DNA of 64,000 nucleotides. It comes from an uncultured Lachnospiraceae bacterium (GTDB lineage Bacteria > Bacillota > Clostridia > Lachnospirales > Lachnospiraceae). Position numbers and translations under genes: made by a program. The DNA is taken from NCBI GenBank assembly GCA_900546325.1, contig URCR01000011.1, positions 9,467-73,466 of the forward strand. Direction: 5' to 3'. Of the stretch, positions 24,669 to 33,130 are shown one piece after another (positions within the stretch are counted from its first letter, which is position 1; each line of letters opens with the position of its first letter). A model generated the notes under the pieces. It was not told where the DNA came from. It did no database searches and saw only the letters and a list, made by a program, of their open reading frames with translations.

Positions 24669-26021
24669 TCATCTGTCGTTTCCGCTATCCGTTTCTCCCC
24701 TGAGCTCACTGTCAAAAATCAATTCGATCTTTGTTCCTTTGCCGAGACTGCTGCTGATCTGAATCTTCGCATTGTGGAGAAGTGCACCGTGCTTTACGAT
24801 GGAAAGCCCAAGCCCGGTACCTCCGTTTTCCCGGGAGTGGCTCTTATCTACCCTGTAAAACCGCTCAAATACACGCTCCTTTTCTTCCTCCGGAATTCCG
24901 ATTCCGGTGTCTTCCACAATGACCTTTGCCCCTTCCAGCGTATTTCCTGTCCACACGCTGACTTTTCCGCCCTTTTTATTATACTTTACTGCATTTTCGC
25001 AGAGATTGTAGATCATCTCATCCAAAATCTGACGGATTCCGTTGTAGGCAACATGTTCCCCTGACACTTCAAAGCGTACGTTTTTCTTCTCCGCCTGTGG
25101 AGCAAGTCTTGTACAGATCTCCCGCACAAGCAGATAGAGATCCACCTCTTCCTTCTCCAGCTCGATACTCTTCTCATCTAACTTCGAAATCTTGATAATA
25201 TCTTCCACAAGTGTGATCAGGCGACTCGCCTCATTGTAGATCCGCTCGGAAAAAACCTTCATATCTTCCGGGCGTACCAGTCCGTTTTTCATGATCTCCG
25301 CATAGCCGGAGATCGATGTCAGCGGTGTCTTCAGTTCATGGGAGACATTTGCAGAAAATTCTTTCCGCATCTCGGCCGCCTTTTCTTTCTCCCGGTTCTG
25401 CACATCGATTCCCTGCAGAAGCGGTGTCAGTTCCTCATACACATCATTCTCAAGCGGATGTTCCAGATCCAGATGGTTGATCGGATCGATCAGACGCTTT
25501 GTCTGCCACTTGGCTAACAGATATGCTCCTGCTACCATCAGAAGAAAGATCCCGATAATGTACGGAAGAATTTTCCGGATCGTCGGGAGAACATTGTCGA
25601 TCGTCTGGGAGGCGCGCAGAATTGTCCCGTCGTTCAGCTGGAGCGCATAATAAAAAGTCTTCTCTCCGAGTGTGTCTGACGTTCTTACTGCTTCCCCTCT
25701 CCCGGTTTCCATCGCCTCTCTGATCTCTTTTCGATTTTTATGGTTTTCTAATGTCGTGTCATCTTGCACAGAATCATAGAGCACCGTACCATCCTGTCCC
25801 ACAAGCGTAAGTCTTGTACTCTTCCGCACATTATCCATGACATTCAGATACTGTTCTCCCACAATATCGACCGCCGCCTGAATATATTCTGCTTCCTGCT
25901 TTAACTCTGCAGTTTTGTTGGCTACAGTCTGCTGATAAACCGCCGCAACGGTCAGGATCCCCGAAATCAAAAGTGCCAGAAATGCGACAAGGCACATACT
26001 TCTTTGAATCTTACGCCTCAT
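24669..26021 (-). CDS. phoR: Phosphate-regulon type sensor histidine kinase
   Basis: A 450-residue membrane kinase. Two membrane segments (about residues 7-27 and 150-175) enclose a sensor region of about 120 residues. The kinase core shows the H box (SANVSHELKTPLTSISGYAE), N box (NLCENAVKYNKKGG), G1 box (VEDTGIGIPEEEKERV) and F/G2 (RFYRVDKSHSRENGGTGLGL). It overlaps the response regulator by 11 bases. Position at the end of pst-phoU makes phosphate sensing the natural role; the name is given on context, since the sensor domain alone does not prove it. Confidence 0.88.
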   Translation of the reverse strand: MRRKIQRSMCLVAFLALLISGILTVAAVYQQTVANKTAELKQEAEYIQAAVDIVGEQYLNVMDNVRKSTRLTLVGQDGTVLYDSVQDDTTLENHKNRKEIREAMETGRGEAVRTSDTLGEKTFYYALQLNDGTILRASQTIDNVLPTIRKILPYIIGIFLLMVAGAYLLAKWQTKRLIDPINHLDLEHPLENDVYEELTPLLQGIDVQNREKEKAAEMRKEFSANVSHELKTPLTSISGYAEIMKNGLVRPEDMKVFSERIYNEASRLITLVEDIIKISKLDEKSIELEKEEVDLYLLVREICTRLAPQAEKKNVRFEVSGEHVAYNGIRQILDEMIYNLCENAVKYNKKGGKVSVWTGNTLEGAKVIVEDTGIGIPEEEKERVFERFYRVDKSHSRENGGTGLGLSIVKHGALLHNAKIQISSSLGKGTKIELIFDSELRGETDSGNDR

Positions 26022-26691
26022 CCTGTCCTCCCATCCGGTATCCTACCCCGCGCACAGTCTCGATCAGATCTCCCGCGGTTTTTAGCTTCTGCCTGAGTGT
26101 ACGGATATGGACATCGATCGTTCTTGTCTCGCCGTCAAAGTCATATCCCCATACCTCCTCCAAAAGCCGGTCTCTTGACAGTACGATATTTCTGTTTCGA
26201 ATCAGAAGTTCCAGAAGTTCAAATTCCTTCAACGTCAGCGTGACCGGACTTCCGTCCACCCTCACTTCGTGTTTTTTCTGATCCAGCACAAGATTTCTGA
26301 GCTCATACTGTGTACTTTTTTCTTCCCGCTTCGTTCTTCTGAGCACTGCCTTCACCCGCGAGATCAGTTCCATCATTCCGAACGGCTTTGTCACATAGTC
26401 ATCTGCCCCGCTGTCCAGGCCGATCACTTTGTCATACTCTGCTCCTTTTGCCGTCACCATAATGACCGGGATATCCTTCGTCTTTGCCGAACTTTTCAAC
26501 TTCTTCAAAAGTGAAATGCCATCGTCCCCGGGAAGCATGATATCAAGCAGAACAAGCTCTGGCGTCTCAAATGCCAAAGCTTTCATAAATGCAGTCCCGT
26601 CTGGGAACCCACAGGCTTTCATACCTGTGGACTCCAGCGTATATACAACTAATTCCCGGATGTTACTGTCGTCTTCCACGCAATAAATCAT
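26011..26691 (-). CDS. phoP: OmpR-family response regulator of the phosphate regulon
   Basis: A 226-residue response regulator. The receiver has the acidic pocket (YCVEDDSNIREL), the phospho-acceptor aspartate (LVLLDIMLPGDDG, about residue 49), the switch threonine (VIMVTAKGAE) and lysine (YVTKPFGMMELI). The C-terminal winged helix (VTLTLKEFELLELLIRNRN, then RTIDVHIRTLRQKL) binds direct repeats. The four Pho boxes upstream of pstS are the likely target. It follows phoU by 18 bases and overlaps phoR, so regulator, kinase and transporter are one unit. Confidence 0.9.
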   Translation of the reverse strand: MIYCVEDDSNIRELVVYTLESTGMKACGFPDGTAFMKALAFETPELVLLDIMLPGDDGISLLKKLKSSAKTKDIPVIMVTAKGAEYDKVIGLDSGADDYVTKPFGMMELISRVKAVLRRTKREEKSTQYELRNLVLDQKKHEVRVDGSPVTLTLKEFELLELLIRNRNIVLSRDRLLEEVWGYDFDGETRTIDVHIRTLRQKLKTAGDLIETVRGVGYRMGGQDEA

Positions 26692-26709
26692 CTTCGTTAT
26701 CTCCTTTGT

Positions 26710-27372
26710 CTATCTCTCCACGAGCTGTCCGTCTTTATGAACACCCGTGATAGAAAATTCTACCCACTCTGCAATATTTGTTGCATGGTCTCCAATACGC
26801 TCAAGGTATTTCGTGATCATGATCAGGTCGATCACTTTCTCTCCCTGCTTTCCGCCTTCTTTCAGAATCAATTCTACCAGTTTTGCCTTTACAAGTTCAA
26901 ACATTCTGTCCACTTCGTCATCTGCGAGCATGACTTTCCGCGCCATCTCCAGATCTTTGTTGACATAGGCAAGGATGCTGTCGTGAACCATCTTACTGGT
27001 TGCTTCCGCCATTGTCCCGATCACCGAGATATCTCTTGCCTCTGACATGCCTGCGGAAATAATGATCTCCGCGATATCAGATGTCTGGTCGCCGATCCTC
27101 TCCATATCTGTGATCATTTTCAGTGCCGCAGAAATCTGGCGCAGATCCCTTGCCACCGGCTGCTGCTGAAGCAGAAGTTTCAGACAGAGTCTCTCGATAT
27201 CCTTCTCCTTCTGGTCAATCTCCTCATCCTCTCTCATGACGAGTTTTGCAAGTTCGAGGTCTCCGTTTCTCAGTGCCTTTGTCGCATTTGCGATCGCTTT
27301 CTCACAAAGACTTCCCATAAAAATAAGCTGTTCGCTGAGGCGTTCCAGCTGCATATCAAACTTATTGCGCAT
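26710..27372 (-). CDS. phoU: Phosphate signalling complex protein PhoU
   Basis: A 220-residue all-helical protein of two PhoU repeats. Metal-binding E/D-rich motifs are visible in both halves (DMERIGDQTSDIAEI near residue 85, YLERIGDHATNIAEW near residue 190). PhoU links the Pst transporter to the kinase and limits phosphate uptake. It lies three bases after pstB and just before phoP, as expected. Confidence 0.95.
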   Translation of the reverse strand: MRNKFDMQLERLSEQLIFMGSLCEKAIANATKALRNGDLELAKLVMREDEEIDQKEKDIERLCLKLLLQQQPVARDLRQISAALKMITDMERIGDQTSDIAEIIISAGMSEARDISVIGTMAEATSKMVHDSILAYVNKDLEMARKVMLADDEVDRMFELVKAKLVELILKEGGKQGEKVIDLIMITKYLERIGDHATNIAEWVEFSITGVHKDGQLVER

Positions 27373-27375
27373 CTC

Positions 27376-28125
27376 TTATCCAAACCTCCCTGTAATATAA
27401 TCTTCGGTTCTCTTATCCGACGGAATTGAGAACAATTTCTCCGTATTGTTATATTCGATCATCTCTCCGAGAAGGAAAAATGCAGTATTATCCGACACGC
27501 GCACTGCCTGCTGCATATTGTGTGTAACCATAACAATAGTATAATCTTTTTTCAATTCCATGGCAAGGTCTTCGATCTTCGATGTCGAAATCGGATCCAG
27601 TGCTGATGTCGGCTCATCCATCAGAAGTACCTCCGGCTGTACGGCAAGTGCTCTTGCAATACAAAGTCTCTGCTGCTGTCCGCCGGACATACCGAGTGCA
27701 CTCTTCTTCAGGCGGTCCTTTGTCTCCTCCCAGATTGCTGCCTGGCGGAGCGATTTTTCCACGATATCATCTAATTTAGACTTAGAACGGATCCCATGGG
27801 TACGCGGTCCAAATGCAATATTGTCATAAATACTCATCGGAAATGGATTTGGCTTCTGGAATACCATTCCGACACGTTTCCGAAGAAGATTGACATCCAT
27901 CTTTCCGTAAATATCCTCATTGTCCAGTAAAATCTGTCCGTCGATCCGGCATCCTTCCACAAGATCATTCATCCGATTGATCGACTTTAACAAAGTAGAT
28001 TTTCCACATCCGCTCGGCCCGATAAATGCAGTGATCTTGTTTGCCTCGATTTCCATATTAATATTTTTCAGCGCCTTAAAATCGCCATAATATAAATCCA
28101 GGTTCTTTACACTAATTTTCCCCAT
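27376..28125 (-). CDS. pstB: Phosphate ABC transporter ATP-binding protein
   Basis: ATPase of the high-affinity phosphate importer. In 249 residues: Walker A (FIGPSGCGKSTLLKSINRMN), the PstB-specific Q-loop stretch (VFQKPNPFPMSIYDNIAFGP), signature (GMSGGQQQRLCIARAL) and Walker B (EVLLMDEPTSALDP). The start is placed at 28125 (MGKISVKNL), seven bases after AAAGGA; the longer frame to 28269 only adds sequence overlapping pstA. It overlaps the pstA end by 14 bases. Confidence 0.96.
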   Translation of the reverse strand: MGKISVKNLDLYYGDFKALKNINMEIEANKITAFIGPSGCGKSTLLKSINRMNDLVEGCRIDGQILLDNEDIYGKMDVNLLRKRVGMVFQKPNPFPMSIYDNIAFGPRTHGIRSKSKLDDIVEKSLRQAAIWEETKDRLKKSALGMSGGQQQRLCIARALAVQPEVLLMDEPTSALDPISTSKIEDLAMELKKDYTIVMVTHNMQQAVRVSDNTAFFLLGEMIEYNNTEKLFSIPSDKRTEDYITGRFG

Positions 28126-28987
28126 TTCCATTTCCTTTCGTAATCTTTTTCGCAATATATCCGGACAGACAGTTGATTCCGACAACAAGTACAAGAAGTA
28201 CGACCGCTGTCGCATAAGCCTGATCCATATAAAGTCCTTCACTGGACAGATTGTACATGTGTACGGCAAGGGTACGCCCGGACCCCATCACACTTTTCGG
28301 CACCGCCGGAACAGTTCCTGCTGTGTAGATCAGCGCTGCTGTTTCCCCGACAATCCTGCCGACCGCCAGAATCACACCTGCAAGGATTCCCGGTACTGCC
28401 GATGGCAGGACTACGCGGAAGACTGTCCGGAGTTTTCCCGCTCCCAAACCGAAACTTCCCTCCCGGAAACTATCCGGTACAGATTTTAATGCTTCCTCTG
28501 TCGTCCGGATGATCAGCGGAAGAATCATGATCGCCAGTGTGAATGCCCCCGCAAGCAGAGAATATCCCCAGCCAAGTGTTGTCACGAAGAACAACAAACC
28601 GAATAATCCATAGACGATTGACGGGATTCCCGACAACGTCTCAGTCGTCAGCCGGATGATCTCTACAAATTTATTTCCTCTCTTTGCATACTCCACAAGA
28701 AAGATCGCCGCAAAGATTCCAAGCGGCACTGCGATCAGCAGCGACAATGCAGTCATTCCGATCGTATTTAACAGCGCCGGCATCAGAGATGCATTTTCTG
28801 AAGTATATTTTAACGCAAACAGATCCGGTGTCAGATGCGGAAGCCCTTTGATCAGAATATATGCGATCAAAAATAAGAGCACTGCAAATGTCACTGCTGC
28901 CGACAACATGACAAGAAGCATCAGGACCATGGATCCCGGTGTCCGTCTGTAAGCGCGAAGTTTTTGTCCGATTGTCTGCTTATTCAT
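28112..28987 (-). CDS. pstA: Phosphate ABC transporter permease PstA
   Basis: A 291-residue inner-membrane permease with six hydrophobic segments. The family stretch ETLSGIPSIVYGLFGLLFFV (about residues 112-131) and the cytoplasmic coupling motif EEALKSVPDSFREGSFGLGA (about 164-183) are both present. It forms the translocation channel with PstC. It overlaps pstC by 8 bases at its start and pstB at its end, indicating coupled translation. Confidence 0.94.
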   Translation of the reverse strand: MNKQTIGQKLRAYRRTPGSMVLMLLVMLSAAVTFAVLLFLIAYILIKGLPHLTPDLFALKYTSENASLMPALLNTIGMTALSLLIAVPLGIFAAIFLVEYAKRGNKFVEIIRLTTETLSGIPSIVYGLFGLLFFVTTLGWGYSLLAGAFTLAIMILPLIIRTTEEALKSVPDSFREGSFGLGAGKLRTVFRVVLPSAVPGILAGVILAVGRIVGETAALIYTAGTVPAVPKSVMGSGRTLAVHMYNLSSEGLYMDQAYATAVVLLVLVVGINCLSGYIAKKITKGNGNGEN

Positions 28988-29849
28988 GTTTTGACCTCCT
29001 GTTCAACAGTGATACGGAAAGATTGATCAGCAGGATAAAAACAAATAATACAACTGCTGTTGCAATCAGCGCCTCACGGTGAAGTCCTGCCGCATATCCC
29101 ATCTCCAGCACGATATTGGCCGTGAGGGTACGGACACCTCTCACAATTCCCGCAGGCATTCTTGCCTGATTTCCCGCTACCATGATCACTGCCATCGTCT
29201 CTCCGATTGCACGTCCGATTCCCAGTACGATACCTGCCACAACACCTGATTTTGCTGCTGGCAGAACAACCGCAAAGATACTTCTCTCATGTGTCGCTCC
29301 CAGTGCAAGCGCACCTTCATAGTAATGATCCGGCACGGAACGGATGGCAGACTCCGTGACACCGATGATCGTCGGAAGAATCATCATTCCCAGTAAGATG
29401 GAAGCAGTCAGAATACTGCTTCCGTTTCCGCCCCAGTGAAATCTCTGACAGATATCTCTGATCAGCGGTACAAGTACGACCAATCCGAAAAATCCATACA
29501 CAACGGACGGAATTCCTGCGAGAAGCTCCGTCGCCCCTTTTAACACCGGATAGATCTTTTTCGGACAATACTTTGCCATGAACACCGATGTCAGAATTCC
29601 GATCGGAACTCCGATGATGATCGCCCCCGCGGTCACATAGATACTTCCCATGATCATCGGGAGGATTCCGAAGATTTCATTGGTAGGCTTCCACCTCTCT
29701 CCGGTCAAAAACTCTATAAATCCAATTTCTTTCATTGCAGGAATTCCATTTGCGAATAAAAATACACAAATGAGAGCCACCGCCAGCACCGAAGCACAGG
29801 CGGCGATCAAAAACACTCCCTGCATGAATTTTTCTTTCCATGCTTTCAT
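28980..29849 (-). CDS. pstC: Phosphate ABC transporter permease PstC
   Basis: Channel partner of PstA. About 289 residues with six membrane segments, the stretch ELLAGIPSVVYGFFGLVVLV and the coupling motif ESAIRSVPDHYYEGALALGA. PstC-specific N-terminal features (FIEFLTGERWKPTNEIFGIL) separate it from PstA. I use the ATG at 29849 (MKAWKEK), which has AGAGGA upstream; an ATG at 29870 also reads in frame and cannot be excluded. The gap to pstS is 60 bases and contains no terminator. Confidence 0.93.
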   Translation of the reverse strand: MKAWKEKFMQGVFLIAACASVLAVALICVFLFANGIPAMKEIGFIEFLTGERWKPTNEIFGILPMIMGSIYVTAGAIIIGVPIGILTSVFMAKYCPKKIYPVLKGATELLAGIPSVVYGFFGLVVLVPLIRDICQRFHWGGNGSSILTASILLGMMILPTIIGVTESAIRSVPDHYYEGALALGATHERSIFAVVLPAAKSGVVAGIVLGIGRAIGETMAVIMVAGNQARMPAGIVRGVRTLTANIVLEMGYAAGLHREALIATAVVLFVFILLINLSVSLLNRRSKHE

Positions 29850-29909
29850 ACTGTTTTCTTTCCTCTTCATCCATCTTTCTCAAGCAGTTCTCTGCAGGCA
29901 GTACCTGAA

Positions 29910-30812
29910 CTAGTTTAACTCATCCCACGCAAATACTTCACCTGTGTAGATTTCTTTTACCTGATCACTTGTGAGGTCGTCCATCGGATTTGCTTTGTTT
30001 ACGATCACTGCAATTCCATCTGTCGCGATCACAGTTGCTTTTAACTGCTCTTTCTCTTCATCCTTTAACTCTCTGGATGCCATTCCGATATCGCAGATTC
30101 CATCGATTGTGGAAGTCATTCCTGTTGTAGAGTCACTTGTCTGAATTTCAATCTCCGCATTGGTATTCACTTTTAAGTAAGCTTCTTTTAATTTCTCCAT
30201 CACCGGTGAGATAGAAGAAGAACCTGCAATAACGATTTTTCCTTCCGGCTTGCTTCCTGCGTACGGCTTCACATCATCGAGAGAAATATATCCGTTATCT
30301 GATACGATCTTCTGTCCTTCTTCGCTCAGAATGTAATCGATGAAGTCCTGTGTCACTTCGCTTACTTCTTCTTTTGTCGCAATGTTAAATGGTCTTGCCA
30401 CCTTGTAAGAACCATCTTTAATGTTCTCCTCTGTCGCCTCTGCGCCGTCTACTTTCACAGCTTTCACACTGTCATCGAGTGATCCAAGTGAAATATATCC
30501 GATCGCATATTCATTTCCGGCTACTGTTGACATCATAACAGATGTACTGTTTGTAATGTTCGCTTCTTCTGTGGTGTTATCTATTTTATTTCCTTCGTCA
30601 TCTTTCTCCTCAATTCCGAACAGTTCGATAAACGCACCTCTTGTACCGGAACCATCCTCTCTTGAAGTTACTGAAATATCATTTGCAGAATCAAACGAAG
30701 AACCTGATTCTGATTCTCCTTTTCCTTCTTCCTCGCTGCTTCCACAACCTGCTGCCATTGCTGCTGTCATGGATACAACTGTCATTACTGCTAAAAACTT
30801 TTTCATTTTCAT
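29910..30812 (-). CDS. pstS: Phosphate-binding lipoprotein PstS
   Basis: Substrate-binding protein of the Pst importer. The 300-residue product has a lipoprotein signal (MTAAMAAGC, cysteine near residue 23), a Glu/Ser-rich linker, and two phosphate-binding segments: SREDGSGTRGAFIELFG (about residues 50-66) and the second-lobe block IAGSSSISPVMEKL (about 194-207). First gene of the phosphate operon, transcribed from the Pho-box promoter at 30870-30924, with GGAGAG before the start. Confidence 0.94.
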   Translation of the reverse strand: MKMKKFLAVMTVVSMTAAMAAGCGSSEEEGKGESESGSSFDSANDISVTSREDGSGTRGAFIELFGIEEKDDEGNKIDNTTEEANITNSTSVMMSTVAGNEYAIGYISLGSLDDSVKAVKVDGAEATEENIKDGSYKVARPFNIATKEEVSEVTQDFIDYILSEEGQKIVSDNGYISLDDVKPYAGSKPEGKIVIAGSSSISPVMEKLKEAYLKVNTNAEIEIQTSDSTTGMTSTIDGICDIGMASRELKDEEKEQLKATVIATDGIAVIVNKANPMDDLTSDQVKEIYTGEVFAWDELN

Positions 30813-30869
30813 ACGATTTACTCTCCTTCAATCTGTCTTTCTGTTCTCTCTCTTTCGTTTACAAATGAT

Positions 30870-30924
30870 ACTATACCGGGCGATTGTTAAATCTAAAAAC
30901 AGCTTTTTGTTAAATCTATGTAAA
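30870..30924 (-). promoter_or_regulatory. Pho-box promoter of the pst-phoU-phoPR operon
   Basis: Minus strand, four hexamers spaced 11 bases apart: TTTACA (30924-30919), TTAACA (30913-30908), CTGTTT (30902-30897) and TTTAAC (30891-30886), followed after 10 bases by a -10 TATAGT (30875-30870). Tandem TT(A/T)ACA-like repeats with 11-bp period are the known PhoP recognition pattern in Firmicutes. The hexamers replace a normal -35. Confidence 0.78.
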
Positions 30925-30933
30925 ATTATTTTA

Positions 30934-30968
30934 CAAAAAAAGAGCATGCCCTTTTGCCGGACACACTC
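30934..30968 (-). terminator. Rho-independent terminator after the YitT-family gene
   Basis: Minus strand: a 10-bp stem, GAGTGTGTCC with GGGCATGCTC (G-U pairs allowed), loop GGCAAAA, then TTTTTTT. It insulates the Pho-box promoter, which begins 10 bases further on. Confidence 0.8.
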
Positions 30969-31000
30969 CTGTGATCGTCTGAAAATGTATTCTGTTTTGA

Positions 31001-31882
31001 TCAAGAAAGTCTCTTTTCAAAGTTTCCGACTGCCTTTGCACCCTCTGTAAAGATCATAAATGCATTCGGATCGATCTCTGAGACGATTCTTGTAATCTCA
31101 TTCTGTTCATATTTAGAAATCATGACAACAAATACTTTTGAGTCTTCCTTTGTATAGGAACCTTTTCCGTCCCATTCCGTCACACCGCGGCGCATCTCAT
31201 TCATGATTGCTTGATCGACCCCATCCTTCTTCGTGAAGATCATCACACTGAGGCTGATGTTCTGCACATGCACACGGTCGCATGTCATTGCCATCACTGT
31301 CGCGTAGATCAGTGAGTAGACAGTAACTTCTATATCAAATATCACAAAACAGATTCCGTATACGAAAATGTTCATGATAATACTTACTTTTCCAACACTA
31401 AATGACGGATACTTCTTCGCACATACCATTCCAAGTGTATCCTGGCCTCCCCCGGAGCTTCCTCCCCGCAGGATCATTCCCGTTCCGACACCTGCCACAA
31501 GACCTCCGATAATACATGCGGTCAGATAGTCCTCGATGACCGGTGTATTCGGAATCGGAATAAACGTCATAAACAACGTCTCGATCGTCGTCGTGTAGAC
31601 AGACAGCCAGAAGAATCCTCTTCCAAGCACCTTCCATGCCATGAAAAACAACGGTACATTTAACAGCCAGAAAATAATACCGTCAAGATTGATTCCGCTG
31701 AGTGCGGCAATCTTCAGATAGTCCACAAGAAATGTACGGATCAGCTGGGCGATACCTAAGAAAGTTCCGTTGTACAGATGCAGCGGCAAAATAATGATAT
31801 TGACACCCGCAGCAAACAGAAGACTTCCAAATGTTGCCCACAGAAGACGCACAGCCATTTTCTTGTTCTTCAATTTCTCCAT
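31001..31882 (-). CDS. YitT family membrane protein (DUF161 / DUF2179)
   Basis: A 293-residue protein with about five to six membrane segments in the first 190 residues and a C-terminal soluble DUF2179 domain (DGVDQAIMNEMRRGVTEWDG, then VFVVMISKYEQNEITRIVSE). Motifs of the family include the hydrophobic NIIILPLHLYNGTFLGIAQL and GMILRGGSSGGGQDTLGMVC, the glycine-rich loop. Function is unknown; the family has been suspected of transporting small ligands. It is downstream of a small alarmone synthetase gene but separated by a long palindrome. Confidence 0.88.
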   Translation of the reverse strand: MEKLKNKKMAVRLLWATFGSLLFAAGVNIIILPLHLYNGTFLGIAQLIRTFLVDYLKIAALSGINLDGIIFWLLNVPLFFMAWKVLGRGFFWLSVYTTTIETLFMTFIPIPNTPVIEDYLTACIIGGLVAGVGTGMILRGGSSGGGQDTLGMVCAKKYPSFSVGKVSIIMNIFVYGICFVIFDIEVTVYSLIYATVMAMTCDRVHVQNISLSVMIFTKKDGVDQAIMNEMRRGVTEWDGKGSYTKEDSKVFVVMISKYEQNEITRIVSEIDPNAFMIFTEGAKAVGNFEKRLS

Positions 31883-31905
31883 TCCTTTTTCCTCCTAACG
31901 TACTC

Positions 31906-31956
31906 TTAGAGCGTGCCGGAAAGTGATCTGATAAAATCCTTTCTGACACGCTCTAA
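31906..31956. repeat. Long palindrome upstream of the YitT-family gene
   Basis: TTAGAGCGTG and CACGCTCTAA pair perfectly and the pairing continues imperfectly inwards (CCGGAAA / TTTCTGA) around an 18-base loop. No T-run follows. It could be an end structure for the relQ transcript or a copy of a dispersed palindromic repeat; only one clear copy is in this window. Confidence 0.62.
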
Positions 31957-32015
31957 GTTATTCTATCATTTTCATGAATGATTGCCAACTCCTATTTGGA
32001 ATTCTTTTCAAATTC

Positions 32016-32672
32016 TTACTGCACTTTCTCTCGCTCCGACTCCTGAAGACATGCCTTGATCGCCTCATTGAGTGATAACATCTTCTCATCAAGTGCCGAC
32101 ACCATATCTGCGCACTCTCTTAAATCTCTGCTGATATACTCCGGTGCATTTCCCTCGAACTTATAATAGATCTTATGTTCCAGGCTGGCCCAGAAGTCCA
32201 TCGCAATCGTACGGATCTGAATCTCAACCTTCGTATCGACAACACTGTCAGATAAAAAGATGGGCACAGAAACGAGCATATGATAACTCTTATATCCGCT
32301 CTCCTTTGGATTCTTAATGTAATCCTTGATCGACAGTACCTTCAGATCACTCTGATTTCCGATCATCTCTGCCAGCCGGTAAATATCCGATGTAAAAGAG
32401 CAGATCAGTCTTACCCCTGCGATGTCATTGACATACTTAACCATATTGTCAATCGACGTTTCATGACCATAGCGCTTCAGCTTCTTTACAATACTTTCCG
32501 GCGACTTGATTCTCGACTTGATATGCTCGATTGGATTATACTTATGTACATGCTGAAATTCATCATTTAAAATCTCCAGTTTTGTACCTACTTCTTTCAT
32601 TGCGGCATTGTACAAAAACATGACAGTCTTCCAACTATCCACATCTTCGTAATTTTTTACCACTGTTCTCAT
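32016..32672 (-). CDS. relQ: Small alarmone synthetase (GTP pyrophosphokinase, RelQ/YjbM-like)
   Basis: Makes (p)ppGpp from ATP and GDP or GTP without a hydrolase domain. The 218-residue product has the synthetase motifs HIKSRIKSPESIVKKLKRYG, VNDIAGVRLICSF, KESGYKSYHMLV and VEIQIRTIAMDFWASLEHK. A C-terminal helical extension (DEKMLSLNEAIKACLQESER) fits the RelQ tetramer helix. The ATG at 32672 is five bases after AAGGA. It has its own promoter. The RelP/RelQ split cannot be settled by eye; RelQ is the better guess. Confidence 0.88.
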   Translation of the reverse strand: MRTVVKNYEDVDSWKTVMFLYNAAMKEVGTKLEILNDEFQHVHKYNPIEHIKSRIKSPESIVKKLKRYGHETSIDNMVKYVNDIAGVRLICSFTSDIYRLAEMIGNQSDLKVLSIKDYIKNPKESGYKSYHMLVSVPIFLSDSVVDTKVEIQIRTIAMDFWASLEHKIYYKFEGNAPEYISRDLRECADMVSALDEKMLSLNEAIKACLQESEREKVQ

Positions 32673-32717
32673 CACGTTCCTTCTCTCCTTGTATCCGAAA
32701 AATCATTTGATACTTCT

Positions 32718-32746
32718 ATTATAACATATGATGATTTAATTGTCTT
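32718..32746 (-). promoter_or_regulatory. Probable relQ promoter
   Basis: Minus strand AAGACA, 17-base spacer, TATAAT, about 45 bases before the relQ start. Confidence 0.55.
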
Positions 32747-32840
32747 AAATTTCACAATTTTTTAATATTCTTTATCATTTTTCTATTCCGTGTGCTGCCT
32801 CATTTCTTTCAATAAGATCGATGGGACAACACACACTGTT

Positions 32841-33104
32841 CTATTCTTCGATAATATGAATTTCCAAATAGTCAAAATCGATCGCATCCACAAAATTATC
32901 CTGATAAAATCTTGCCTTGTCATGTCTCTGAAACTCACTGATCGTATGATTCAGCCAAATTGGTTTGCTCAGATCAAATTCATAACAGATTTCCTCTAAT
33001 GCCCGGAAAATTTTATGCGTTCTCGTATCTTCCTCCTCGATGCAGACGACCGTATCGCGCACCATCCTGTTTTCTTTAAATATCTTGCCCCATAATCGAA
33101 ACAT
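32841..33104 (-). CDS. Conserved-looking small protein of unknown function, 87 aa
   Basis: An 87-residue cytoplasmic protein with no signal or membrane segment. It has a good AGGAG site seven bases before the ATG. The first part is basic (FRLWGKIFKENRM), the rest acidic, with EEDTRTHKIFRALEEICYEF, a predicted helix, and SKPIWLNHTISEFQRHDKAR and DNFVDAIDFDYLEIHI as predicted strand-turn elements. I do not recognise a family. It lies between the cysteine hydrolase (26 bases upstream) and relQ, and probably shares the hydrolase transcript. Confidence 0.7.
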   Translation of the reverse strand: MFRLWGKIFKENRMVRDTVVCIEEEDTRTHKIFRALEEICYEFDLSKPIWLNHTISEFQRHDKARFYQDNFVDAIDFDYLEIHIIEE

Positions 33105-33130
33105 CTCTTCATCTCCTACTGTCTAAAGTC

